From Sinorhizobium fredii NGR234 (lineage in GTDB: Bacteria > Pseudomonadota > Alphaproteobacteria > Rhizobiales > Rhizobiaceae): a stretch of 64,000 nt of DNA. Position numbers and translations under genes: made by a program. Positions 27,471 to 36,204 of this stretch are shown here, piece by piece (within the stretch, counting starts at the first letter, position 1; each line of letters begins with the position of its first letter). The stretch is from positions 558,001 to 622,000 of the forward strand of contig NC_012586.1 of assembly GCF_000018545.1 (NCBI RefSeq), given 5' to 3'. The notes under the pieces were generated by a model. That model saw only the letters and a list, made by a program, of their open reading frames with translations. It was not told the origin of the DNA and ran no database searches.

Positions 27471-28649
27471 TCATGAGCTATCGTTCCATGCTGGTCGACA
27501 GGCTGGTTGACGCGGCTTCCAGGTGCCGAGGATGTTCATCCTTCCGCCGCAACAGGGACAGCGGTGTGCAAATGGCGGGGCCTCGACCGTATCCAGGTCT
27601 TCGACCGGCTCTTCCGGCTGCGGGACATTGAGGAGATTGCGGCATGCCTCCAGCTTCTGCTGCCGCTGTCCGTTGGCAAGCAAGCCAAAGTGACGGATGC
27701 GATGGAAGCCGTCCGGAACCGTATGCAGCAGGAAGCGACGAATGAACTCGTGGGCATCGAGCGTCATCCGCTTCTGCCTGCCACCCCTGCGATAATCCTT
27801 CCAGCGGAATGTGACCTGACCACCATCCATGCTGACGAGGCGGGAATTGGAGATGGCGATGCGATGGGTGTAGCGGCCGAGATAGGCCAGCACCTGTTGG
27901 GGTCCGGCAAAGGGCGGCTTGGCATAGACGATCCAATTGACGCGCCGCGCTTCTCTGATCATGCGCGTGAATGCAGCTGGATCGGCCAGGCTCGCGATGC
28001 TGCCGAAGAACTGAAGCTGGCCTTCGTCATGAGCCTGCTTCAGGTATTCGAGAAACAGTCGCCGGAACAGGCGCGACAGCACCCGCACGGGCAGGAAGAA
28101 GTTCCTCCGACAAGCCACCCAGCGGGTTTGATCGAACGACAATCCGCCGCCCGGCACGATGCAGTGGATGTGTGGGTGATAATGGAGGTTCTGCCCCCAG
28201 GAATGCAGCACGGCGATAAAGCCGAGTTCAGCACCCAGATGTCTGGGGTCAGCGGCAAGTCTGCGGAGTGTCTCGGCGACGGCGCGAAACAGGACAGCAT
28301 AGACCACCTGCTTGTTCTGGAAGGCAATCGCGGCGATCGCTTGCGGCACGGTGAAGACGACGTGGAAATAGCTGACCGGCAGCAGGTCGGCCTGCCGGGC
28401 GGCAAGCCAATCGCGGCTGGCCTGTCCCTGACACTTTGGGCAATGCCGGTTACGGCAGGAATTGTAGGCGATGCGGAGCGCCTCACAATCCCGGCATTGC
28501 TGGACATGGCCGCCCAGCCGCGCGGTCCGACACATCTCGACCGCGCTCATCACCCGGCGCTCAACCCGCCCGAGATGCGTGTCATGCGATTGACGATATC
28601 CTTCCCCGTGGCGGCGAAAAATGTCCGCCACCTCCAATCCCGCCGCCAT
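27471..28649 (-). CDS. IS91-family transposase (rolling-circle HUH type)
   Basis: This 392-residue transposase has an N-terminal zinc-binding region (CRDCEALRIAYNSCRNRHCP and KCQ), the HUH metal motif in NLHYHPHIHCIVPGGG (156-162) and a paired tyrosine motif in LAYLGRYTHRIAISN. It transposes by rolling-circle replication without inverted repeats. It lies 12 bp after a tyrosine recombinase gene, the common companion of this IS91 subgroup. A second cysteine cluster (HRCPCCGGRM) is near the C-terminus. Confidence 0.92.
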   Translation of the reverse strand: MAAGLEVADIFRRHGEGYRQSHDTHLGRVERRVMSAVEMCRTARLGGHVQQCRDCEALRIAYNSCRNRHCPKCQGQASRDWLAARQADLLPVSYFHVVFTVPQAIAAIAFQNKQVVYAVLFRAVAETLRRLAADPRHLGAELGFIAVLHSWGQNLHYHPHIHCIVPGGGLSFDQTRWVACRRNFFLPVRVLSRLFRRLFLEYLKQAHDEGQLQFFGSIASLADPAAFTRMIREARRVNWIVYAKPPFAGPQQVLAYLGRYTHRIAISNSRLVSMDGGQVTFRWKDYRRGGRQKRMTLDAHEFIRRFLLHTVPDGFHRIRHFGLLANGQRQQKLEACRNLLNVPQPEEPVEDLDTVEAPPFAHRCPCCGGRMNILGTWKPRQPACRPAWNDSS

Positions 28650-28661
28650 GGCGGAATGTCC

Positions 28662-29522
28662 TCAGCCTGTCGGCACCACCTCCAGCGTCAGCCGGTCGAG
28701 CGGACTGGTCGTGGCGCGGATGAGTGTGTTGGACACTTTCGTGTAACGCGCCGTGGTCGACAGATTGTTGTGGCCGAGCAGGACCTGGATGATACGAATG
28801 TCGGTGCCGCTCTCCAAGAGATGGGTGGCAAAGCTGTGGCGCAACGTGTGCACCGATATCCGCTTGTCGATGCCGGCTGCGGCACGTGCCGAACGGCAGG
28901 CAGAATGCAGAACCTGGACATCGATGGGTTTGCTCTCGTCACGTCCCGGAAACAACCAGACCTGCGGTCGCACCAGCTTCCAATAGACCCGAAGGATATG
29001 AAGCAACTGCGCCGACAGCATCACGTTGCGGTCCTTGCCGCCTTTGCCATGCTCGATGCGGATGACGCCGCGCTCGCCGTCGATGTTGCTGACCTTGAGA
29101 CTGACCGTCTCGGTGGCGCGCAAACCAGCCGCATAAGCCGTCGTCAGCGCCGTTCGTGTCTTCAGGCTCGGGACCGCTTCCAAAAACCGCACGATCTCAT
29201 CGCCGTTCAATATCGTCGGCAACTTGGCGGGCGTTCGGGCATAGGCAATGCGCTCCGGTATCTCCGCATGTCCAAGCGTGACGCCGAAGAAGAAGCGAAG
29301 GGCGCAAACCGTCTGGTTCAAGGCCGGCCATGATAGCCCCGACGACACCAGATGCACCTGAAAGGCACGCACATCCTCCAGCCCCAACCGGTCCGGCGAC
29401 CGACCGAAATAGCGCGAAAACTTCGTCACTGCATGCAAATACGATCGCTGCGTCGCCGGCGACAAATTGCGGATCGTCATGTCCTCGATCATCCGTCGCC
29501 GCAGCGGGCTCATCTCACTCAT
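28662..29522 (-). CDS. Tyrosine recombinase accompanying the IS91 transposase
   Basis: This is a 286-residue XerD-like integrase. It has an N-terminal SAM-like domain (LSPATQRSYLHAVTKFSRYF) and a catalytic domain with Arg in AAGLRATETVSLKVSNI, the HxxR box HTLRHSFATHLLESGTDIR, the LLGHNNLSTT histidine and the nucleophile in ARYTKV. Intact catalytic residues imply activity. It precedes the IS91 transposase with a 12-bp gap, and the two probably form one mobile unit. Confidence 0.92.
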   Translation of the reverse strand: MSEMSPLRRRMIEDMTIRNLSPATQRSYLHAVTKFSRYFGRSPDRLGLEDVRAFQVHLVSSGLSWPALNQTVCALRFFFGVTLGHAEIPERIAYARTPAKLPTILNGDEIVRFLEAVPSLKTRTALTTAYAAGLRATETVSLKVSNIDGERGVIRIEHGKGGKDRNVMLSAQLLHILRVYWKLVRPQVWLFPGRDESKPIDVQVLHSACRSARAAAGIDKRISVHTLRHSFATHLLESGTDIRIIQVLLGHNNLSTTARYTKVSNTLIRATTSPLDRLTLEVVPTG

Positions 29523-29803
29523 GATACTCTCCTGTTCAAAGGTTGGGCCAAACAGCCCAATCCTTCAAAACAGGGGCACACCATGCAAATCAGATGCCCC
29601 AAATGCCGCGTCAGCGGCTTCGTTCAATCCTGAATCCTAAAAATCGCGACCCGCTTTAGGCATACGAACAGCCTGGGCGTAGGCGCCGATCTGGCCCATT
29701 CTCGCGGTCGCCGCGGGGCGCGGCGAGGATTCCAATTGACTATTCGAGGATTTACGTGTCGTGCCCCCTCGACTTGGCTCCATCGCATGTCTCGCCGACT
29801 GCT

Positions 29804-30487
29804 TCAGTTGCCCGGCTTCCCAGCACTGCGATGCTGCTGGATGAAGTCCGACAGGAACGTTGAAGCGTGAACACACCTCCGATGCACAGCGATCGCCTGA
29901 GGCACTTTCGAGAATGTCCCCTCAACAATGCGGAAACCTGGATTCTCTTCGCAGAAACGTGACAGGGACTCGGTCAAGCCCGCAGCCGCATCGCATTGAG
30001 AGGATACAAGCATGTCCAGGGCGGAGGCGGGATTTTCGGTACGGAGGAGGATTGCATTTCTAACCTGTCGCTCAAGCTGCTTTGTATACGCAGCGGTTCT
30101 GGCGGCGGCGATGCGTACCCCTTCGACGTCGACATGCTCGACGCTGCCCAGCGGGCTGCTGTCTGACACCAGAAAGCTGCCGGTCACCGTGGTATAGGGG
30201 GGCGAGAAGGAGAACCTGCCGGCACGTGACGGATCGGAAGCAATGAATGCAACGTCCCACTCGTTGCCTTCGGCAGCCGCGAGAATGTCAGCGGCCGATC
30301 CGTATCCAATCAGCGACAAACTGCAGTCGAGTTCTGCCGCAAGTGCGATCGCGATCTGCGCGCTCCGCCCTGTGAGAGAGCCCGTCACCGGATCGAGTTG
30401 GACAAGTGCGGCATTCGACATGTTGACCGCCGCTCTGATGACTCCCGTCGGTGCGATTTCAGCGAGGATCTCATCACGTTCCGGCAT
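29804..30487 (-). CDS. Substrate-binding-protein-like protein lacking a signal peptide
   Basis: This 227-residue protein resembles family 3 solute-binding proteins: GVIRAAVNMSNAALVQLDP, GRSAQIAIALAAELDCSLSL, WDVAFIASDPSRAGRFSFSP. It has no export signal; ATG 30487 (MPERDEILAEIAPTG) begins directly at the folded domain, and it starts 5 bp downstream of the aldolase stop codon, so it is translationally linked to the catabolic operon. A cytosolic ligand-binding role, or a signal lost by re-start, are both possible. A normal, exported binding protein for an ABC transporter is encoded at 36205. Confidence 0.8.
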   Translation of the reverse strand: MPERDEILAEIAPTGVIRAAVNMSNAALVQLDPVTGSLTGRSAQIAIALAAELDCSLSLIGYGSAADILAAAEGNEWDVAFIASDPSRAGRFSFSPPYTTVTGSFLVSDSSPLGSVEHVDVEGVRIAAARTAAYTKQLERQVRNAILLRTENPASALDMLVSSQCDAAAGLTESLSRFCEENPGFRIVEGTFSKVPQAIAVHRRCVHASTFLSDFIQQHRSAGKPGN

Positions 30488-30492
30488 CGTGG

Positions 30493-31266
30493 TCACGCTC
30501 TTTGCGATGCAAATCGTGCCGCCAGTGCCTCCGATCCCCTTGCCAGAACGGCGACATCGACGCCAACGGCAGTAAATAGTGTTCCCATTGCGATGCACCG
30601 TGCCGCGAACTTCTCATCCGGGGTAAGAATACCCGCAGGCTTGCCCAACGCTTTCAGGCGTTCAATCGCGTCGACAATTGCATCGACCACCTCCGGGTGG
30701 CTCGGTTGGCCCCTGTGTCCGAAACTCGCCGCGAGGTCTGCCGGTCCTACGAATACCCCATCCACTCCCTCTACCGACGCAATCGGCTCGAGGTTGCCAA
30801 GGGCTTCACGCGTCTCAACTTGCAGCAACAGGCAGATTTCCCGTTCCGCATTTTGCGCATAATTCGCAACTCGGCCGAAACGAGTGGCGCGCGTCAGGGC
30901 AGAAACGCCGCGAATTCCATCCGGAGGATATCGCACCGCCGCGACTGCGGCTTTCGCCTCTTCCGCGTTCTGAACGTAGGGAACGAGCAGGGTCTGGACA
31001 CCAATATCCAGGAAACGTTTGATGAGAACGGGGTCGTTGATGGCCGGGCGGACGACTGGGGAAACGTCGTATGATGCGACCGCTTGCAATTGCGGCAGGA
31101 CGGTCAGAACGTCACCCGGAGAATGTTCCGTGTCGAACAGGAGCCAGTCGAAACCCGAAAGCGCGACGATTTCCGCGGCGTAGCTTCCAGGCAAGCCACA
31201 CCACAGGCCGATCTGGCTTTGACCGGCAAGAAGCTTCTGCTTGAACCGATTGACAGGATGTTCCAT
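30493..31266 (-). CDS. HpcH/HpaI-family pyruvate aldolase
   Basis: This is a 257-residue class II (metal-dependent) aldolase of the HpaI type: [34 protein letters not shown] with [22 protein letters not shown] with the metal Glu, and [14 protein letters not shown] with the metal Asp. HpaI cleaves 4-hydroxy-2-oxo acids to pyruvate and an aldehyde. It is third in an operon (dioxygenase, hydratase, aldolase, binding-like protein), 8 bp after the hydratase gene. The aldehyde partner depends on the upstream substrate. Confidence 0.9.
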   Translation of the reverse strand: MEHPVNRFKQKLLAGQSQIGLWCGLPGSYAAEIVALSGFDWLLFDTEHSPGDVLTVLPQLQAVASYDVSPVVRPAINDPVLIKRFLDIGVQTLLVPYVQNAEEAKAAVAAVRYPPDGIRGVSALTRATRFGRVANYAQNAEREICLLLQVETREALGNLEPIASVEGVDGVFVGPADLAASFGHRGQPSHPEVVDAIVDAIERLKALGKPAGILTPDEKFAARCIAMGTLFTAVGVDVAVLARGSEALAARFASQRA

Positions 31267-31274
31267 CCAGCACC

Positions 31275-32057
31275 TCACACGAACGACACGCCGATGGAGC
31301 CAACAGGGCCGTAGTCGGCCTGAATGACATCACCTTTCGCGATATCGACCGGACGCGTGAAGGAGCCGGCCAGGACTATCTGTCCTTTCTTCAGGCCACC
31401 GCCCACGGCATGAAGTTTGTTGACGAGCCACGCGATGCCGGCTGCCGGATGTCCCATGATCGCCGCCGACACGCCCGACTCCTCGATGATGCCGTTCTTG
31501 GAAAGAGTCGCTCCGACCCAACGGATATCAATGTCCATCGGGCGAACTATACGGCCGCCAACGACAAGGGCCCCGAATGCCGCGTTGTCCGCAATGGTAT
31601 CGGTGATCGCTCGAGGGACTTCGGTCCGGTAGTCGATAATCTCGAGCGCCGGGACAACGAACTCGGTCGCACGCATGACGTCATAGATCCTGGTGCCGGG
31701 GCCGACGAGATCCTCACCCATGACAAAGGCCAGCTCGACCTCGAGGCGCGGCTTGATAAACAAGTCAGCCCTGATCTGCGCTCCGTCGTTGTAAAGCGCA
31801 TCGTCAAGAATGCAGCCGTAGTCCGGCTCCGTCATCTTCGAAGCCATCTGCATTGCGCGTGATGTCAGGCCGATCTTATGCCCGACGATCCTTGCGCCCT
31901 TTGCCACCCTCGCCTCCGCCCATAAAGCCTGAATCCGGTAGGCGTCCTCGAGTTCGAGGTTTGGGTAGGTCTCGCTGGGCTGTATGATGGGCTTGCGATC
32001 GATTTCAGCTTTGAGCAGCGCGTCTGCCGCGGCCCGGCGTTCTTCTTCGGTGATCAT
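31275..32057 (-). CDS. HpaH-like 2-oxo-4-enoate hydratase/decarboxylase family enzyme
   Basis: This 260-residue protein matches the MhpD/HpaH hydratase family: [55 protein letters not shown] and [12 protein letters not shown]. Members hydrate 2-hydroxy-2,4-dienoates to 4-hydroxy-2-oxo acids; close relatives instead decarboxylate 4-oxalocrotonate. It lies between the dioxygenase (24-bp gap) and the aldolase (8-bp gap), in the order expected of a lower meta-cleavage pathway. Whether it hydrates, decarboxylates or both cannot be read from sequence. Confidence 0.9.
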   Translation of the reverse strand: MITEEERRAAADALLKAEIDRKPIIQPSETYPNLELEDAYRIQALWAEARVAKGARIVGHKIGLTSRAMQMASKMTEPDYGCILDDALYNDGAQIRADLFIKPRLEVELAFVMGEDLVGPGTRIYDVMRATEFVVPALEIIDYRTEVPRAITDTIADNAAFGALVVGGRIVRPMDIDIRWVGATLSKNGIIEESGVSAAIMGHPAAGIAWLVNKLHAVGGGLKKGQIVLAGSFTRPVDIAKGDVIQADYGPVGSIGVSFV

Positions 32058-32081
32058 GTCGTTTGCTCTGCTGATCGTGAT

Positions 32082-32975
32082 TTATTTGATCGGGGGACGC
32101 GGCAAAACGGCTTCGCCGGGCTCCATGACGTAGGTGTAGTCGAGCGAGAACCACGGACCAGGAATATCCGCTTCGGTCGGATGGGGGTCCTCGTGACGAA
32201 TGAAGTCGCCGGTCAGCGCTGCCGTGACACCAAACTGAACATCGGAGTCGATGTTCGGGTCGCTGGGGTCGAAGACTTGCGAAATCAGCGTTTTGTATCC
32301 GTGCTTGAAGATCAATGCGTGCAGGTGCGCTGGTCGGTACGGATGGCGTCCCTGAGCTTTGAGCAGGCGTCCGACCACGCCATCGACCGGTATCGGATAC
32401 CCGACCATCTTGACGGTCCTGAACCAGAACCGACCTTGCTCGTCGGTCCTGAATTTGCCGCGCAAGTTCATCTCGGCCTGGTCCGGGTCCTGGTTTTCAT
32501 AAAGACCGACGGGAGATGCATGCCACACATCCACTTCGGCGCCGGCAATCGGCTTACCGTCGCGGTCAACGACCTTGCCATGCACGAACAAGGGCGTGCC
32601 CGGCGTCTCGGACCGGATGATCGACCCGCCATTTTCGACTCGTGGAGAGTTGAGGCGCCAGAATGGGCCCAACAGCGACTGGGAGGTCTCAGTCTGTCCC
32701 CTGTCGCCATTGTTCAGCAGGCAGACAAGTGAAGACACGCCAAGAGAACCGGCCATCAGCACAAACTCGTTGTGTTGATCAGTATGCAGCTTCCCGATCT
32801 CGTTCAGCATGGCTGTCGCCTCCCGAAACTCAACCTCCGTCAGTCGAACCTCGCGCACGAAGGCATGAAGATGCTTGACCATCGCGACGAGGATTTCTCG
32901 CAAACGGGGCTCTTCAGTGCGATTCATCACAGCGAGGACGGCTGCCGTCAGATCGCTTTCCTTTTTGATCACCAT
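32082..32975 (-). CDS. Intradiol ring-cleavage dioxygenase (hydroxyquinol/catechol 1,2-dioxygenase-like)
   Basis: This 297-residue non-heme Fe(III) enzyme has an N-terminal helical dimerisation domain and a catalytic domain with all four iron ligands: Tyr159 (SPVGLYENQD), Tyr193 (VGYPIPVDG), His217 and His219 (HPYRPAHLH). The N-terminal domain places it with hydroxyquinol- and catechol-type rather than protocatechuate 3,4-dioxygenases. It is the first gene of a minus-strand operon with hydratase and aldolase genes, an unusual pairing because intradiol cleavage normally feeds lactone or maleylacetate routes. An AATAATCG palindrome lies 32 bp upstream of the ATG. Confidence 0.92.
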   Translation of the reverse strand: MVIKKESDLTAAVLAVMNRTEEPRLREILVAMVKHLHAFVREVRLTEVEFREATAMLNEIGKLHTDQHNEFVLMAGSLGVSSLVCLLNNGDRGQTETSQSLLGPFWRLNSPRVENGGSIIRSETPGTPLFVHGKVVDRDGKPIAGAEVDVWHASPVGLYENQDPDQAEMNLRGKFRTDEQGRFWFRTVKMVGYPIPVDGVVGRLLKAQGRHPYRPAHLHALIFKHGYKTLISQVFDPSDPNIDSDVQFGVTAALTGDFIRHEDPHPTEADIPGPWFSLDYTYVMEPGEAVLPRPPIK

Positions 32976-33006
32976 GTGGGCTACCTCCCGATTTCCCGAC
33001 TATCAA

Positions 33007-33020
33007 AATAATCGATTATT
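33007..33020. promoter_or_regulatory. GntR-type operator, perfect palindrome, dioxygenase side
   Basis: AATAATCGATTATT is a perfect 14-bp palindrome located 32 bp upstream of the dioxygenase ATG at 32975. The near-identical sequence at 33171 on the gntR side suggests both belong to the divergent GntR protein. Confidence 0.6.
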
Positions 33021-33170
33021 TGTCAAGGCCGCCGCACACTCTCGCGGCGCCAATTACACAAACAAAATACGATAACGACATCCATTAAGTTGATTTAATT
33101 ACATTATCGTTTTTCGAAGGGAGGCCGAGGCTTATCTTTCTGCAGATTTCGGTGCGCTCACGTTGACACG

Positions 33171-33184
33171 AATAATCGTTTATT
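33171..33184. promoter_or_regulatory. GntR-type operator, one-mismatch palindrome, gntR side
   Basis: AATAATCGTTTATT differs by one base from the perfect palindrome at 33007. It overlaps the region just after a TTGACA hexamer (33163-33168) in the promoter of the GntR gene, so binding should block transcription of the plus-strand operon. Confidence 0.6.
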
Positions 33185-33229
33185 ATATCGATCATCGACA
33201 ATTAGTTCGGGGGAGCCTTGGGAGGAACA

Positions 33230-33967
33230 ATGGTACCGCATGACGACGGCGCATTTGCTCCGACGACAGAAGATGCTCCATCGTCTTCTGGCTTTCTTGA
33301 CGACGGCAAAATCACCATCGGAAGCCAGCTTGCATCCCGTCTTCGCGAAGCGATCATCTCCGGCGAGCTTCAGGCCGGCAGCAAGATCAATCTCGACAAG
33401 GCGCGCAAGACGTTCAACGTGAGCCTCAGTCCGCTGCGGGAAGCGTTGGCACGGCTGATATCGGACGGTTTAGTCGAGTTCGAGGACAATCGCGGCTACC
33501 GCGTTTCCTCAATTTCCTTGGCCAATCTGGAAGAGATCACCACCCTGCGCGAAGAGTTTGAAGTCTTTGCGCTTCGCGAGTCCATGCGGCTCGGCGATGT
33601 GAAGTGGGAGGGCAACGTCATGCGCGCGCTGCATCGCCTTAACCGCACCGAGCGCGACGCGGCTCGGTCGGAGACACTGGAGCGCTGGGAAGAGCTCCAC
33701 CGCGAATTTCATCTGACGCTCATCTCTGGTTGCGGGAAGCCGATCCTGCTCCATTTCTGCAGGTTGCTTCTTAATCTCAACGACCGCTATCGCCGGGTGT
33801 TTCTGACCCGCACGTCGGGCGACCGCAACGTCAGCCAGGAGCACAGTGAGATTGCTCAGGGAGCCGTCGCGCGGGATCTGGACTATTCGTGCGACATGTT
33901 GCGTCAGCATATCCACCGCACGGGGACCAATCTGCGCAATCACCTCGCGACAAAGGGAATCTTGTGA
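33230..33967 (+). CDS. GntR family (FadR-type) transcriptional regulator
   Basis: This 245-residue regulator has a winged helix at about 25-90 (ASRLREAIISGELQAGSKIN, KTFNVSLSPLREALARLISD, GLVEFEDNRGYRVS) and a FadR C-terminal (FCD) ligand domain with the helix LEEITTLREEFEVFALRESM. ATG 33230 has an ideal GGGAGGA site; a TTG 12 bp earlier is less likely. Its stop overlaps the start of the TIM-barrel gene (TGATGA), so they are translationally coupled. It is divergent from the dioxygenase operon, and matched palindromes occur in both promoters. The effector is probably a pathway acid. Confidence 0.92.
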   Translation: MVPHDDGAFAPTTEDAPSSSGFLDDGKITIGSQLASRLREAIISGELQAGSKINLDKARKTFNVSLSPLREALARLISDGLVEFEDNRGYRVSSISLANLEEITTLREEFEVFALRESMRLGDVKWEGNVMRALHRLNRTERDAARSETLERWEELHREFHLTLISGCGKPILLHFCRLLLNLNDRYRRVFLTRTSGDRNVSQEHSEIAQGAVARDLDYSCDMLRQHIHRTGTNLRNHLATKGIL

Positions 33968-34788
33968 TGACCGTCGCGACGCCAGGACCGAGCCTTGAAC
34001 TGGGCGTGGCGCATTTTTCATCCATCGCGCTGCCGCCCAGGGAATTCGCCGCGATAGCTGCTCGGGCGGGTTTTGCGTCGATAGGTCTGCGTCTGCACCC
34101 CGCCTTTCCGGGAGCTCCTTTCTACGAGTTGCCGGTGGGCAGCCACAGTGCCCAGGAATTCAAGACAGTTGCCGATGGCGAAGGCATCAAGGTGTTCGAT
34201 ATCGAGTTCTTCGTGATCGACGAGAGCTTCGACCCGGGCTCGCATGAGGCGACCGTGGCAGCCGCTGCGAACATAGGGGCGCGCCGGCTGAGTGTTTGCG
34301 GCGATGATCGAGAAGGCGGCCGTCTTGCCGCAAACCTTTCTGAGTTTTGCGCCCTCGGGGCGCGATATGGCATGTCGGTCGACATCGAAAACATGGGCTG
34401 GCGGACGGTAAGGACCTTTCGCGACAGCCTAGCGGTCGTGAAAGCCTGTGGAGCAGAGAACGCCGGTGCCCTCGTTGACGGGATTCACTTCTTCCGCAAC
34501 GGCGCTTCGATCGACGAGCTTCACGGAAATGCAGGGACGATAAAACACGTCCAGCTTTGCGACGTCCGGGGGCCCGCTCCGAAAACATCGGACGCAATGA
34601 TCGCCGAGGCGAGGAGCGGTAGGCTCGCTCCAGGAGAAGGCGAACTGCCATTGAAGGACCTCTTGGCTGCAACCGAATATGGTACTGCTATCTCGGTTGA
34701 AGTGCCACTCGTCGGGTCGGTGGACCCGGAGGCACATCTAAAGCATCTGCATGACAGCGCATCGGGGATCTTGAAGCCGGATCAGTGA
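33967..34788 (+). CDS. Xylose-isomerase-like TIM-barrel protein (sugar phosphate isomerase/3-dehydroshikimate dehydratase-like)
   Basis: This is a 273-residue AP2Ec/xylose-isomerase-like TIM barrel. Metal-binding positions are visible in VDIENMGWRTV, ALVDGIHFFR, IKHVQLCDVRG and ISVEVPLVG. The family includes sugar isomerases, epimerases and 3-dehydroshikimate dehydratases that make protocatechuate. With a quinate/shikimate dehydrogenase and a type II dehydroquinase in the same operon, the dehydratase role is attractive, but sequence alone does not settle it. Its ATG overlaps the gntR stop. Confidence 0.8.
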   Translation: MTVATPGPSLELGVAHFSSIALPPREFAAIAARAGFASIGLRLHPAFPGAPFYELPVGSHSAQEFKTVADGEGIKVFDIEFFVIDESFDPGSHEATVAAAANIGARRLSVCGDDREGGRLAANLSEFCALGARYGMSVDIENMGWRTVRTFRDSLAVVKACGAENAGALVDGIHFFRNGASIDELHGNAGTIKHVQLCDVRGPAPKTSDAMIAEARSGRLAPGEGELPLKDLLAATEYGTAISVEVPLVGSVDPEAHLKHLHDSASGILKPDQ

Positions 34789-34834
34789 TCCGGCGCCGAC
34801 GCGGCGTAAGCCGGTCGGAGGGAGGAAGTCTTAC

Positions 34835-35503
34835 ATGACTTATGGGTTTGATTTCGGCGCGGTCCTCGACCGCGCCCCGGAATTGCTGTGGGGTTCGCTT
34901 GGAACGCTTGGCCTTGCGTTGGCTGGGATGCTCCTCGCACTCGTCATCGGAATCCTGGGCGTTGTTGCAAGGACTTCCAAGAGCGAGATCGCGCGCACGC
35001 CCGTGATCGTCTTCGTCGAGGTCGTGCGCAATACGCCATTCCTGGTGCAGATCTTCTTCATATATTTTGCCCTTCCTCTCATGGGCATCCGCCTCAATCC
35101 GACCGTTACGGCGATCCTTGCCCTTGGCATCAATGGTGGGGCGTACGCAATCGAGATCATCCGAGGCGGGGTCGAGAGCGTGTCGCGCGGCCAGATCGAA
35201 GCAGGTTTCGCACTTGGTCTGCACAAGGCGGATGTCTTCCGGCTCATCGTGCTCAAGCCGGCGCTGCGGGCGATTTATCCCTCGCTCACTAGCCAGTTCA
35301 TCATGCTGACACTGACAACGTCTGTCTGCACGTCAATCGCCGCCTACGAACTGACCTCGGCCGCTCAGCGCATTGAGTCTGACACCTTCCGCAGCTTCGA
35401 AGTCTATTTCACGGTGACCGCTATCTACCTGGTTATCTCGACGCTGATGATGGGCCTCTTTGCCCTCGTTTCTCGTCACTACTTCAACTACCCGACGCGA
35501 TAG
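34835..35503 (+). CDS. ABC transporter permease, polar amino acid (HisM/GlnP) type
   Basis: This 222-residue inner-membrane permease has the His/Glu/Gln/Arg/opine family signature: VFVEVVRNTPFLVQIFFIYF, LPLMGIRLNPTVTAILALGI and the EAA loop GFALGLHKADVFRLIVLKPA. About five membrane helices are present. It pairs with the permease at 35513, the exported binding protein at 36205 and the ATPase at 37151. Although the family usually carries amino acids, the linked genes suggest a quinate/shikimate-like acid. Confidence 0.92.
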   Translation: MTYGFDFGAVLDRAPELLWGSLGTLGLALAGMLLALVIGILGVVARTSKSEIARTPVIVFVEVVRNTPFLVQIFFIYFALPLMGIRLNPTVTAILALGINGGAYAIEIIRGGVESVSRGQIEAGFALGLHKADVFRLIVLKPALRAIYPSLTSQFIMLTLTTSVCTSIAAYELTSAAQRIESDTFRSFEVYFTVTAIYLVISTLMMGLFALVSRHYFNYPTR

Positions 35504-35512
35504 GAGGCAGCC

Positions 35513-36163
35513 ATGGGTCCCATCGGCGAAAATGAATTCTTCTTTTTGATGCAGGGTTTGAAGTGGACCGTGCTGCTCGCGATCGTGGGTTTCATCGGTG
35601 GGGGGATATTCGGAATCCTGATCGCGCTGCTGCGCACCTCCAAGAAGAAGGTCGCCCGGACGATCACCGCAGGATATATAGGCGTCTTCCAGGGCACGCC
35701 CCTTCTGATGCAGCTCTTCGTTGTATATTACGGCGTTGCGCTATTGGGCATCGAGGTCAACGCGTGGATCGCGGTCGCAATCGCCTTCACGCTCCATGCC
35801 AGTGCTTTCCTGGGCGAGATCTGGCGCGGCTCCATCGAGGCTGTGCCGAAGGGCCAGACGGAAGCCGCCAACGCCCTCGGTCTGCATTATGTCTCGCGGA
35901 TGAAAGACATCATCCTGCCGCAGGCCCTGAAAATCTCGATGCCGGCCACCATCGGCTTCCTTGTCCAGCTCATCAAGGGCACGTCGCTGGCAGCAATCGT
36001 CGGCTTCATTGAACTCACTCGCGCCGGCCAGATCATATCAAACCAGACCTATCGTCCGCTGCTCGTCTTCGGGATCGTCGGCGCAATCTACTTCATCATT
36101 TGCTGGCCGCTCTCCCATGCCGGAAGTGGCCTCGAAAAACGGATGGCGAAAGCTGCCCGCTAA
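35513..36163 (+). CDS. ABC transporter permease, polar amino acid (HisQ/GlnP) type
   Basis: This 216-residue permease is 9 bp downstream of its partner. Signatures are LLMQLFVVYYGVALLGIEV, EIWRGSIEAVPKGQTEAANA and the EAA loop ALGLHYVSRMKDIILPQALK. It forms the heterodimeric channel with the product of 34835. ATG 35513 overlaps a good GGAGGCAG site. Confidence 0.92.
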   Translation: MGPIGENEFFFLMQGLKWTVLLAIVGFIGGGIFGILIALLRTSKKKVARTITAGYIGVFQGTPLLMQLFVVYYGVALLGIEVNAWIAVAIAFTLHASAFLGEIWRGSIEAVPKGQTEAANALGLHYVSRMKDIILPQALKISMPATIGFLVQLIKGTSLAAIVGFIELTRAGQIISNQTYRPLLVFGIVGAIYFIICWPLSHAGSGLEKRMAKAAR

Positions 36164-36204
36164 CCGCTTCGCTCGAAGCAAAACTCTTGAGGAGGAGAAT
36201 AAGC

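Noticed and set aside
27507..29333. A 608-codon plus-strand frame across the IS91 unit
   Set aside because: It overlaps both the transposase and the recombinase, whose catalytic motifs are clear on the minus strand.
30493..32975. Reading the dioxygenase-hydratase-aldolase operon as the classical homoprotocatechuate (hpa) pathway
   Set aside because: The extradiol HpaD, the HpaE dehydrogenase and a clear HpaG decarboxylase are absent, and the only dioxygenase is intradiol.
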